Origin: Actinoplanes campanulatus
GTDB lineage: Bacteria; Actinomycetota; Actinomycetes; Mycobacteriales; Micromonosporaceae
Length of the DNA: 64,000 nt
NCBI RefSeq assembly: GCF_014647795.1
Contig: NZ_BMPW01000009.1
Location: 62,001 to 126,000 of the forward strand
Direction: 5' to 3'
Position numbers and translations under genes: made by a program. A model generated the notes under the pieces. The model was not told the origin of the DNA, searched no databases, and saw nothing but the letters and a program-made list of their open reading frames with translations. This document shows, one piece after another, positions 8,674 to 16,129 of the stretch; positions within the stretch are counted from its first letter, which is position 1; the number at the start of each line of letters is the position of its first letter.

Positions 8674-10823
8674 TCCGGCCGACCGGCGACCTCGCGGCAC
8701 ACGTACGGGCCGCCGGCCGGCTGGTGGTGCAGCCGCGGATGGGGATCGGTGACCCGGCGCGGATGGCGGCCGGGATCCGTGCCGTCGCTCGAGCCGGAGT
8801 CGATGCGGTCGCCACCATCACGGTCGACAGCTACACCCGGGTGGGCGATGCGGAGGGCGCCCGGGACGCACTGCGCCGCGGCGCCCTGCTGAACGGCTTC
8901 CCGCTGGTCACCCACGGACCCGCGGTGACCGCCGAGGTGGCGGCAGTGGCCGATGGGCTGCCGGTGCAGGTACGACACGGATCCGCCGCGCCGGAACAGA
9001 TCTTCCGCACCCTGATCGAGGCCGGCTTGTCCGCAAGCGAGGGCGGCCCGGTCTCGTACTGTCTGCCGTACGGCCGGACTCCGCTCGCCGAGTCGGTCGC
9101 TCACTGGCGCGATGCCTCCCAGCAGTTGCAGGAAGGATGCGAGGCCGGTGGGCGCCGCGCTCACCTCGAGACCTTCGGTGGATGCCTGCTGGGTCAACTC
9201 TGTCCGCCATCGCTGCTGGTGGCGATGAGCGTGCTGGAAGGCCTGTTCTTCGTTCAGCAGGGAGTGCGCAGCATCTCGCTGAGCTATGCGCAACAGACCG
9301 ATCCGGTGCAGGACATCGAGGCGATGGCGGCGCTGCGCCGGCTGGCCGGGCTCCTGCTGCCGCCCGGCGTGGACTGGCACGTGGTGCTGTACGGCTACAT
9401 GGGAGTCTTCCCCTCGACGGCGGCCGGCGCGGTGTTGCTGACCGAGCGCAGCGCACAGGTTGCGGCGCGGGGAGGCGCCGATCGCCTCATCGTGAAGACG
9501 GCGGTGGAATCGCTGCGGCTACCCACCGTGGCGGAGAACGTGGCTGCCCTGCGGGGCGCCGCCCGGACCGCGGCGGTAGCGGGTGTGCACAGCCGGTTAC
9601 CGGATCTGACCCAGGTGGACTGTTCCGAGGTCCTGGCCGAAGCGACCGCGCTGGTGGACGCCGTGCTCGCCCTGTCCGACGACGTGGGTACCGCACTGCG
9701 TGACGCCTTCGCCGTCGGCCTGCTCGACGTGCCGTATTGCCTGCACCGGGACAATCTCGGCCGGACCCGGACGTTGATCGAGCCGGGTGGGCGCCTGGCC
9801 TGGGCCGATCGGGGTGGCATGCCGTTGCCCCCGGCGGTACACCGCACGTCGATCCAGGTCGCTTCCCAGCATCTGCTGCGCATGCTGCGCCACACCGCTG
9901 ACGAGTACGACCACGCTGCGGTGGCCGCAGATCGGACCACCGGACCGGAAGGGAGCCGCACCGTGCCGGCCGAGCAAGACTTCGTCCTGACCCTGACCTG
10001 CCCGGATCGCCGGGCGATCGCGCGTGACGTGACCGGCTTTCTGGCCGAGCAGCAGCTCAGCATCGTGGACAGCCGGCAGTTCGCGGACGTCACCTCCGAA
10101 CAGCTCTTCATGCGTGTTCAGATGCGTGGCGAATGCGGCGTGGCCGGGGTGGAGCAACTGCGTAAGGAATTCGAGCCGGTCGCCGACCGATTCGGGATGC
10201 GATGGCAGCTGCACGATCTGACCGTGCCACACCGGGCGATCATCATGGTGTCCCGTCACGGTCACTGCCTCAACGACCTGCTCTTCCGGGTCCGGTCCGG
10301 CGCCCTGCCCATCGAGGTGCCGGCGGTGGTGTCGAACCACCCGGATCTGGCCGACATGGCCCGCTGGCACGGTGTGCCGTTCCACCACATCCCGGTGACC
10401 GGGGACACCGAACCTTCGGCCGAGGCCGAGCTGACGGAATTGATCGAGCTGTACTCCGCGGACACCGTGGTGCTCACCCGGTACATGCGGATTCTCTCCC
10501 CACAGCTCTGTGCCAGGCTGGAAGGACGCTTGATCAACATTCGCCGCACTCTGTTGCCGGGCATCGAGGGCGCCGATCCGTATCAGCGGGCCCACGTGCG
10601 TGGGGTGAAGGTCATCGGCGCCACCGCCCACTACGTCACAGCGGATCTCGGCGAGGGCCCGATCATCGAACAGGACTTCGTCCGGGCCGATCACCGGCAT
10701 ACTCCGGAGCAACTCGCCACCCTCGATCACGACCTGCAGGCCAGCGCACTCGCCCGGGCGGTGAAGTGGCACGCCGAGCGCCGGGTGATCCTGGACGGAA
10801 TACGGACGGTCGTGTTCTCGTGA
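8670..10823 (+). CDS. Fusion: glutamate mutase epsilon subunit + ACT domain + PurU-like formyltransferase domain
   Basis: Residues 1 to about 425 match the large (epsilon) subunit of glutamate mutase, for example FGGCLLGQLCPPSLLVA and the SLSYAQQTDPVQDIEA stretch. The same frame then runs into an ACT domain (about 432-510) and a formyl-THF-hydrolase-like domain (about 515-717) with VLTRYMRILSPQL and GATAHYVT. PurU enzymes carry NIHHS and LDAGPII; here the His is Arg625 (INIRRTLLP) and the Asp is Gly661 (DLGEGPII), so hydrolysis as in PurU seems unlikely. GTG 9963, in frame with a good ribosome site, could also yield the 286-aa PurU-like part alone. The start GTG 8670 overlaps the previous stop. 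I know of no described protein with this domain pair. Confidence 0.85.
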   Translation: MIRPTGDLAAHVRAAGRLVVQPRMGIGDPARMAAGIRAVARAGVDAVATITVDSYTRVGDAEGARDALRRGALLNGFPLVTHGPAVTAEVAAVADGLPVQVRHGSAAPEQIFRTLIEAGLSASEGGPVSYCLPYGRTPLAESVAHWRDASQQLQEGCEAGGRRAHLETFGGCLLGQLCPPSLLVAMSVLEGLFFVQQGVRSISLSYAQQTDPVQDIEAMAALRRLAGLLLPPGVDWHVVLYGYMGVFPSTAAGAVLLTERSAQVAARGGADRLIVKTAVESLRLPTVAENVAALRGAARTAAVAGVHSRLPDLTQVDCSEVLAEATALVDAVLALSDDVGTALRDAFAVGLLDVPYCLHRDNLGRTRTLIEPGGRLAWADRGGMPLPPAVHRTSIQVASQHLLRMLRHTADEYDHAAVAADRTTGPEGSRTVPAEQDFVLTLTCPDRRAIARDVTGFLAEQQLSIVDSRQFADVTSEQLFMRVQMRGECGVAGVEQLRKEFEPVADRFGMRWQLHDLTVPHRAIIMVSRHGHCLNDLLFRVRSGALPIEVPAVVSNHPDLADMARWHGVPFHHIPVTGDTEPSAEAELTELIELYSADTVVLTRYMRILSPQLCARLEGRLINIRRTLLPGIEGADPYQRAHVRGVKVIGATAHYVTADLGEGPIIEQDFVRADHRHTPEQLATLDHDLQASALARAVKWHAERRVILDGIRTVVFS
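9949..9965 (+). promoter_or_regulatory. Candidate internal ribosome site and GTG start inside the mutase/PurU fusion
   Basis: AAGGGAG at 9949-9955 stands seven bases before an in-frame GTG at 9963, exactly at the junction of the mutase and ACT/PurU parts. Translation from here would give 286 aa, the usual PurU length. No stop codon separates the two parts, so both a fusion and a separate PurU-like protein could be made, or the two genes fused recently and kept the old start signal. Confidence 0.45.
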
Positions 10824-10825
10824 CC

Positions 10826-11812
10826 TCAGCCGGGCTCGCCCGCCGCGATCAGGGTGTCCGCCGCCGGGGTGCGCAGATACAACACGCTGTGCCCGGCACG
10901 GTAAGCGGTCACCAGGCCGGCCTCACGCAGGACGGTCAGGTGGTGCGACACGTTGGGCGCCGACATGCCGAGCCGATCCGCCAACTCGAAGGTCGACGTC
11001 GGAACCGCCAGTTGGGTGAGCAGCCGCGCGCGGGATCGGCCGATCACCCGGGTCAGCGCCGACGCCACCGGCTGCCCGCTGCGACTCCACAGCTCGCCGA
11101 CCGCGCGCGGCGGATACACCAGGCCGGCCTGGCCCGGCGGGTTGCTCTGGGTGAACACTCCGGGCCAGACGAAGACGCTGGGCACCAGCACCAGGCCGCG
11201 ACCCGTGTCCAGCACGCGGGTCGCCTCGTAGGCCGGATGCGCCACCCGCAGCGTGGCGTGCTCCCAGCTCACCTGCGCGTGCAGCCCTTGGAACAGGGCC
11301 GCGGCGCCGCCCTGGGCCAGGGCCCAGGACCGATGCAGCACTTCGCCGTCCAGCAGGCGGGTGATCCGCGGCCAGTGCGGCAGCAGGGCCACCCGCCAGT
11401 AGTCCTGGATTTCGGTGATCAGCCGTTTCAGGCCCGCCTCGGGGTGCCGGTGCAGTGCGGTGACGAAGGGATGCCACGGCTGGGGCAGGCGCTCCACGTC
11501 GGCGCGCAACACCGCCGGCGGGGTGGCCGCCACACCCGCCAACTCCTCCTCGATTGACGGGGCGGCGGTGTGTGGCACCGGGGTCAAGAAGTCCGGCACG
11601 TAGAAGCTGGGGATCGGAACGAGCGCGCTCAGCAGCGCGAACTCCACCCCTGCGGCCTTGAGCTCCCGGCCTGCCGACCGCGACCAGGTCGCGTGCAGCA
11701 CATGCCGTTTCGGCTCTTTGAGCGCCTGGACGCTGGTCACCACCTCCCACAGCGGCGACCGGGCGAACCTGGTCTGAGCCATGTCCTGTGCCGAGAACTC
11801 CAGCTTCAGCAT
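10826..11812 (-). CDS. ArsR-type winged-helix regulator with N-terminal DUF5937-like domain
   Basis: The 328-aa protein has a long N-terminal region of unknown function and a C-terminal helix-turn-helix (about 255-320): LAVPTSTFELADRLGMSAPNVSHHLTVLREAGLV is cut here to its key parts, TSTFELADRLGMSAPNVSHH and LREAGLVTAYR. This arrangement is common in actinobacterial ArsR-like regulators that sense something other than metals; no metal-binding Cys pair is visible. It converges on the mutase fusion gene with two bases between the stops, and diverges from the gene at 11874. It may control that divergent gene or itself. Confidence 0.75.
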   Translation of the reverse strand: MLKLEFSAQDMAQTRFARSPLWEVVTSVQALKEPKRHVLHATWSRSAGRELKAAGVEFALLSALVPIPSFYVPDFLTPVPHTAAPSIEEELAGVAATPPAVLRADVERLPQPWHPFVTALHRHPEAGLKRLITEIQDYWRVALLPHWPRITRLLDGEVLHRSWALAQGGAAALFQGLHAQVSWEHATLRVAHPAYEATRVLDTGRGLVLVPSVFVWPGVFTQSNPPGQAGLVYPPRAVGELWSRSGQPVASALTRVIGRSRARLLTQLAVPTSTFELADRLGMSAPNVSHHLTVLREAGLVTAYRAGHSVLYLRTPAADTLIAAGEPG

Positions 11813-11873
11813 GCGTTCCTCTCGCGTCGCTCATCCACCCGATCGCTGATCATCTATCAACCGCGGAGGCAAG

Positions 11874-12491
11874 TTGTCCACCATCACGTCCCCTCAGCAG
11901 CGTGCCGACCAACTCGCCGAGGCGCTCCAGCTGGTCATGCTGCTGCGGATCGGCCTGCGGGAGGATCATCGGGTGCTGGACCGCACTCCGGCGCCTGCCC
12001 AGGCGAACCCCTTCGGCCTCGCCTACCTGCGGCCGGGCCACTACTATCGGCTGGCGGACGAGCCCGTGCCGGCGGCCCGCCGGCGATCGGCCAAGGTCCG
12101 CCATCCCATTGCGATACAGGTCAGTGACCTCAGCTCGGCCGGCCCATGGGACTTCGTGCTGGACGCTCTGGTGGAGCCGTCGCAACTGGCCACCACGGTC
12201 GGCCAGATCGCCGATGTGCTGGCCCCCCGAGGGGCGTGGGTCGGCGCCGTTCCGCGCGGTGAACCGTCGCGGCACATGCTCTCCGGCCTGCTCGGTCAGC
12301 ATGGAATGAGTGTGACGTTCGTGGCCGTGCCGCCGACCCTGGGTTGCCGGTGGTTCGTGGCCACCCGGCAACCGGCATCCGGTCGCCCGCTGATCGACCT
12401 GGGCCTGACGTCCTGGATGGACGTCCTCGCCGAGTCGTCGCAACAGACCCTGAACGAGAGCCGCCCACCCACCCGCTGCGGCATGATCTGA
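11874..12491 (+). CDS. Hypothetical protein, 205 aa
   Basis: I do not recognise this protein. It starts with TTG 11874, supported by GGAGG five bases upstream (11864-11868). There is no signal peptide, membrane segment or Cys cluster. The middle (DFVLDALVEPSQ ... VLAPRGAWVGAVPRGE) resembles the second half of a Rossmann-type methyltransferase, but the S-adenosylmethionine-binding glycine motif is absent. It is divergent from the ArsR-like regulator and ends at a strong hairpin. It could be a degenerate methyltransferase fold or a pathway-specific accessory protein. Confidence 0.6.
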   Translation: MSTITSPQQRADQLAEALQLVMLLRIGLREDHRVLDRTPAPAQANPFGLAYLRPGHYYRLADEPVPAARRRSAKVRHPIAIQVSDLSSAGPWDFVLDALVEPSQLATTVGQIADVLAPRGAWVGAVPRGEPSRHMLSGLLGQHGMSVTFVAVPPTLGCRWFVATRQPASGRPLIDLGLTSWMDVLAESSQQTLNESRPPTRCGMI

Positions 12492-12498
12492 GACGGCC

Positions 12499-12531
12499 AT
12501 GGGCGCGACCGGCAATCCCGGTCGCGCCCAT
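12499..12531. terminator. Hairpin terminator between convergent genes
   Basis: Two perfect 14-base arms (12499-12512 and 12518-12531) with a five-base loop sit eight bases after the stop of the 11874 gene. The minus-strand gene at 12550 ends just beyond it, so the hairpin can stop transcription from both sides. A short T-rich TTCGG tail follows on the + strand. Confidence 0.75.
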
Positions 12532-12549
12532 TTCGGTTACCCAGGGTCC

Positions 12550-12864
12550 CTACGGTGCGGTGACCGAAAGCCGGACCCCGACCACGTCCGCCAGCACGCG
12601 GAAGGCGGCGCGCATGTCCGCCGGACAATCCTCGAGCCCGGTGACGCACGCGTTGCAGCAAACCCGCGCCGCCCGTACCAGATGGCGTTCCAGTGGGGGA
12701 TCCACATAGAACTGGAACTGCAGCATCTCCAGCGGAGCCGCGAGCCGGACCAGCATCTCGTCCGGCATCTCCATCAGCCAGGCATCGTGGCGGGGCGCCT
12801 CGATCACACCCTGTACCGCGGCCCGTACCGCTGCCGAATCCAGTCGCTCAGTGCGCGGGTTCAC
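12550..12864 (-). CDS. Small hypothetical protein coupled to the desaturase
   Basis: A longer frame reaches up to 13659, but it is antisense-like inside the desaturase gene. GTG 12864 overlaps the desaturase stop (GTGA), giving a 104-aa product. It contains a compact RVCCNACVTG motif with three cysteines near residue 70 and a mostly helical, acidic/hydrophobic sequence with no membrane segment. I do not recognise the family. Tight coupling suggests it helps the membrane enzyme, perhaps as a partner or electron-transfer helper; this is inference. Confidence 0.6.
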   Translation of the reverse strand: MNPRTERLDSAAVRAAVQGVIEAPRHDAWLMEMPDEMLVRLAAPLEMLQFQFYVDPPLERHLVRAARVCCNACVTGLEDCPADMRAAFRVLADVVGVRLSVTAP

Positions 12865-14003
12865 GCCGCCGCCCGCTCGGCCGTGGCGGGCTGCAGCGGC
12901 CGGGACGGCTCCGCCGTCGTGAAGTCGGCGACACTGTTGCCGACGTACACATGGCTGAGCAGACCGCCCCACACCTCGAAGTAGCGTCCCGCCTGGTCGG
13001 TGCCGAGATCGTCGTTGCGGACCCAGGACGAGTTCGCCCAGTCGCATTTGGGACGGACATGATGCAAATCGTGCTGCACCGTGTCGCCGACCAGGATGCA
13101 CATCCGATAGGGCGTGTAGAGCAGCACCATTCGTGCCCACCACCCGGCCCAGGCGAGTCCGCTCCGGAGAAGTCCGCTGTGCCGGTTGTCCGGTACCGGT
13201 GTGCCGCAGAAGCGGCCGAAGGTGAGCTGGTCCCGCTGCGGCTTGGTGAGTCGTTCGGCGTTGTCGAACAACCACCACCGGTGCTCGCTGAGGGTGTAGA
13301 GCAACGTGTGGTTCTGGAAGAAGAAGGTGGCCGGAACGAACCAGAGCAGCACCCACTGCAGCCACCAGCCGGTCGCGGCCAGGAAGACGATCGTGACGGC
13401 CAGCCAGGTGAGGCTCATCGCCAAGCGGTAGGCCGGCGGCCGGGAGAAGAAGTTGCCCCGCACACGGCTGGCGAAGAAGCCCCAGTGATGCTTCGGGGAC
13501 AGCAGGGCCCGCCACATGTAGCTGCGGAACTCCCGCCGCGTCATACCCGGCCGGGCGCCGGTGGATTGCAGGTAGAGCGTGTCTCCGTCCCGCAGCGAGC
13601 ACGGGTGCGCATGGTGCACCAGATGCTCTTTGCGGTTCTCGTCGTACGGGGGACGCCACAGGAGGGTCGTCACGATCTCGCTGACCACCCGGTTACCGGC
13701 GGTGGCGCGGGTGTACATCTGGTGCAGGGTCTGGTGCACCACAACGACGTCGAGCCGGCGCATCCCGCCGGCGGTCACCGGCCACGCCAGCAGGACCAGG
13801 GGCACCGCGAAATACCATCGCTGCTGCAAACCGGCCGCGCCGACGGCGACGCCGACCGCCGTCTGCGTGATGCCGGCGATCAACGCGAGCACCGGCCGCC
13901 ACAGGACACGAGGCCGGCTGCCGGCCAGCGGAACACCGGTCACCCAGGTCAGGAAGGGCTGGACGGCACGCGGGAGACCGCGCATGGTCTCGCGTGGTTG
14001 CAT
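12861..14003 (-). CDS. Membrane fatty-acid-desaturase-like di-iron enzyme
   Basis: The protein (380 aa from ATG 14003) has several hydrophobic segments and the His boxes of the membrane desaturase/hydroxylase superfamily: HQTLHQ, then HLVHHAH, and HDLHHV near the C terminus. Start ATG 14003 is preferred over the upstream frame because AGGAGAGG lies four bases before it. The family introduces double bonds or hydroxyl groups in acyl chains, and some members act on carrier- or CoA-bound substrates in antibiotic pathways. It follows the 2OG oxygenase by 14 bases, with the 104-aa gene overlapping its stop, so all three form one operon. Substrate unknown. Confidence 0.8.
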   Translation of the reverse strand: MQPRETMRGLPRAVQPFLTWVTGVPLAGSRPRVLWRPVLALIAGITQTAVGVAVGAAGLQQRWYFAVPLVLLAWPVTAGGMRRLDVVVVHQTLHQMYTRATAGNRVVSEIVTTLLWRPPYDENRKEHLVHHAHPCSLRDGDTLYLQSTGARPGMTRREFRSYMWRALLSPKHHWGFFASRVRGNFFSRPPAYRLAMSLTWLAVTIVFLAATGWWLQWVLLWFVPATFFFQNHTLLYTLSEHRWWLFDNAERLTKPQRDQLTFGRFCGTPVPDNRHSGLLRSGLAWAGWWARMVLLYTPYRMCILVGDTVQHDLHHVRPKCDWANSSWVRNDDLGTDQAGRYFEVWGGLLSHVYVGNSVADFTTAEPSRPLQPATAERAAA

Positions 14004-14017
14004 CGATCCTCTCCTCG

Positions 14018-14833
14018 TCACTGCGCCTGGCTGGTAGCTTCACGGGGGTCGCGGACGCCACCGAAAAGCGCATCGTTCGTCTCGTGGGTCATCGGGCGAT
14101 CCAGATCCGGTGTGCTGGCCAGCGTCATGTTGACGATCGTGCGCTGCCCCTCGCCGCGGATCGGGTGCACGCGATGCATGGTGGTGTTCGTCTTGACCAC
14201 ATAGGCGTCGCCGGCCTCGAGCGCGTACGACCGGACCTGGCTGGAGATCAGCGCACCGTAGACGTCCGGGTTCGACTTGTCCCATGAGGTGTTCGGCACG
14301 GCCTGCACGAAGCCGCCCTCGGTGTAGTGCGGAGCCTCGATCACCAGGATGATGCCGTAGGTGTAGTCGTCCCAATGCCAGCCGTGCGTGTCGCCGGAGG
14401 AGTCCAGGCGACTGATCACGTAGTGCTCGCCGGCGTACGGGCAGGTATGCACCTGTTCGCCGACCAGGCCGGCGACGAAGTCGAGCAGCACCGGGGCGAA
14501 GTAGAAGTTGTGGATCAGCGGACCCTCGTCGCGGATCACCGGCTGGCCGACGGTACGCATCCGGCGCGGCGTGCCATCGGTGATCTCGAATGTCAGATCG
14601 TGATAGGCGCCGTGCCGGCCCATGATGCCGTTAGCCTCATCCTTGATCGCTTCCAGCAGCGACGGCGGACAGAAACCCGGCAGGGTCACGATGTGCTCGT
14701 CAGCGAACTTGGCGGCCAGCTCGGCCCGACGCTCGGCGGAGAAGCTCTCGGCCAGGTGGGTGGCCATCAGGCTGGCTACCGCATCGGGCAACACCTCGGT
14801 CGCGGCGGTGGACTCGAGGGTGGAGGCGTCCAT
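14018..14833 (-). CDS. Fe(II)/2-oxoglutarate oxygenase, free-amino-acid hydroxylase type (BesD-like, HxD form)
   Basis: The 271-aa protein resembles the BesD/Hal family that acts on free amino acids. The iron-binding facial triad is readable: HGWHWDDY carries H-x-D, and the distal His is in TTMHRVHP followed by the 2OG-binding Arg in GEGQRTIVN. Halogenases of this family have Gly where this protein keeps Asp, so it should hydroxylate, not chlorinate. ATG 14833 is chosen because AAGGAA lies six to eight bases before it and the longer frame adds an unlikely N-terminal tail. It is first of a three-gene operon with the desaturase-like enzyme. Confidence 0.75.
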   Translation of the reverse strand: MDASTLESTAATEVLPDAVASLMATHLAESFSAERRAELAAKFADEHIVTLPGFCPPSLLEAIKDEANGIMGRHGAYHDLTFEITDGTPRRMRTVGQPVIRDEGPLIHNFYFAPVLLDFVAGLVGEQVHTCPYAGEHYVISRLDSSGDTHGWHWDDYTYGIILVIEAPHYTEGGFVQAVPNTSWDKSNPDVYGALISSQVRSYALEAGDAYVVKTNTTMHRVHPIRGEGQRTIVNMTLASTPDLDRPMTHETNDALFGGVRDPREATSQAQ

Positions 14834-15094
14834 AAAATTCCTTTCCGGATTCGTGGCGGCCGGCGGTAATGCTTCGATGCCGAAACCGCCAGGCACGGTG
14901 CATCCCGATCGCCGTGTGTACGGGTAGGGCGGAAATGACGCGATCGCGTTCTGCCTCATCGCCGTACCGGCGCTCGTGGCCATCCGACTGTCGCATTTGG
15001 CGTGGGTCGGCTAAAGGCTCTACACAATGCACGAATTCGCATCGCACGATGACGCACGGTCCCGGCCGGGTCGATTGATGACGATCGCCGCTGT

Positions 15095-16015
15095 TCAGGC
15101 CCCGGCCCAGGAGCGCAACAGGCGGCCGCCGATCGAGTCCTCCGGACCCGGTCCGGGACCCGAGGTGATCCGCTCGACTATCTCGGCGCGATGGAACCAG
15201 CGGGCTTCCATCAGTTCCTCGCCGTCCACGGTGATCGCCTCGGACAGCGCGTGAGCGGTGAACCCGACCATCAGACCAGCGGGAAACGGCCAGCCTTGAG
15301 ACCCACGGTAGGCAACGTCGCCCACCGCGACACCGGCTTCCTCGGCCACCTCCCGGCGAACCGCCGCCTCCAGACCCTCACCGATCTCCACGAAGCCCGC
15401 CAACAGCGAGAAGCCGTCGGGCCCGGCGCCGTGATGCCGGGCAAGGAGACAACGCGGCTCGGGCTCGCAACTCTGCACCAGAACGATGACGGCCGGCTCG
15501 ATCCGGGGAAACATCTGCCGGCCGCAGCTCTCTGCGGTGCAGACCCGGACGTGCCCGGCCTGGATGGCGCGGGTGGCCGCACCGCATGATCCACAGAATC
15601 GGGTGTGCCGGTTCCAGTGCAGCAGCCCACGGGCATAAGCCAGCGTGGCGGCCTGCGGAGACGGCAGAACGGGGACCAGCTTTCGCACCTCGGCGCTCGC
15701 TTGCGCACCGCAGGCGCGCAGCGCGTCGCCCTCACTGAGCTCGCTCAGATCCGCGGCGAAGACCGGCTTCTCCCCCTCCAGGCCGAGCAGCACCGATTCG
15801 GGCGACGCCCGCAGCACCGCGTGAGCCGCACTGCCGGCGATCTCGACCGGCCGGCCCTCGCCTACCAGGCACCGATCCCGCCAGATCGGAATGACCCGCA
15901 TGTCCGGGCGAGCCTGCTGGGATGCGACCCACGCGACATCGCCACGCCGGCCGGGCATGCGGTTCTGCGGGGTCTGGGTGTACGCAAGATCCTCAAACGT
16001 CATGCCCGGATCCAT
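15095..16015 (-). CDS. nudC: NADH pyrophosphatase, Nudix family
   Basis: The protein has the NudC plan: an N-terminal domain, a zinc ribbon with FCGSCG and the later Cys pair in CTAESCGRQMFPRIEP, a Nudix box GFVEIGEGLEAAVRREVAEE, and the NudC-specific SQxWPFP motif seen as SQGWPFPAGLM. It hydrolyses NAD(H) to NMN(H) and AMP and removes NAD caps from RNA in studied bacteria. ATG 16015 (about 306 aa) is used; ATG 16003 is equally possible, and neither has a clear ribosome site. It looks like a housekeeping gene between biosynthetic units. Confidence 0.85.
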   Translation of the reverse strand: MDPGMTFEDLAYTQTPQNRMPGRRGDVAWVASQQARPDMRVIPIWRDRCLVGEGRPVEIAGSAAHAVLRASPESVLLGLEGEKPVFAADLSELSEGDALRACGAQASAEVRKLVPVLPSPQAATLAYARGLLHWNRHTRFCGSCGAATRAIQAGHVRVCTAESCGRQMFPRIEPAVIVLVQSCEPEPRCLLARHHGAGPDGFSLLAGFVEIGEGLEAAVRREVAEEAGVAVGDVAYRGSQGWPFPAGLMVGFTAHALSEAITVDGEELMEARWFHRAEIVERITSGPGPGPEDSIGGRLLRSWAGA

Positions 16016-16129
16016 ACCACGTACGGCCGGGCAGGCGGGCCGCGATTCCATCCAGATCGAATGTCTCGGCCGCCGGCCGGCGCCACCCCGAGGCTGGAAG
16101 GGGCCTACCCTTTCGAAGGAGATTCCTGC

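Noticed and set aside
14018-14833. Halogenase call for the BesD-like enzyme
   Set aside because: The metal triad keeps Asp (HGWHWDDY); halogenases of this family have Gly there.
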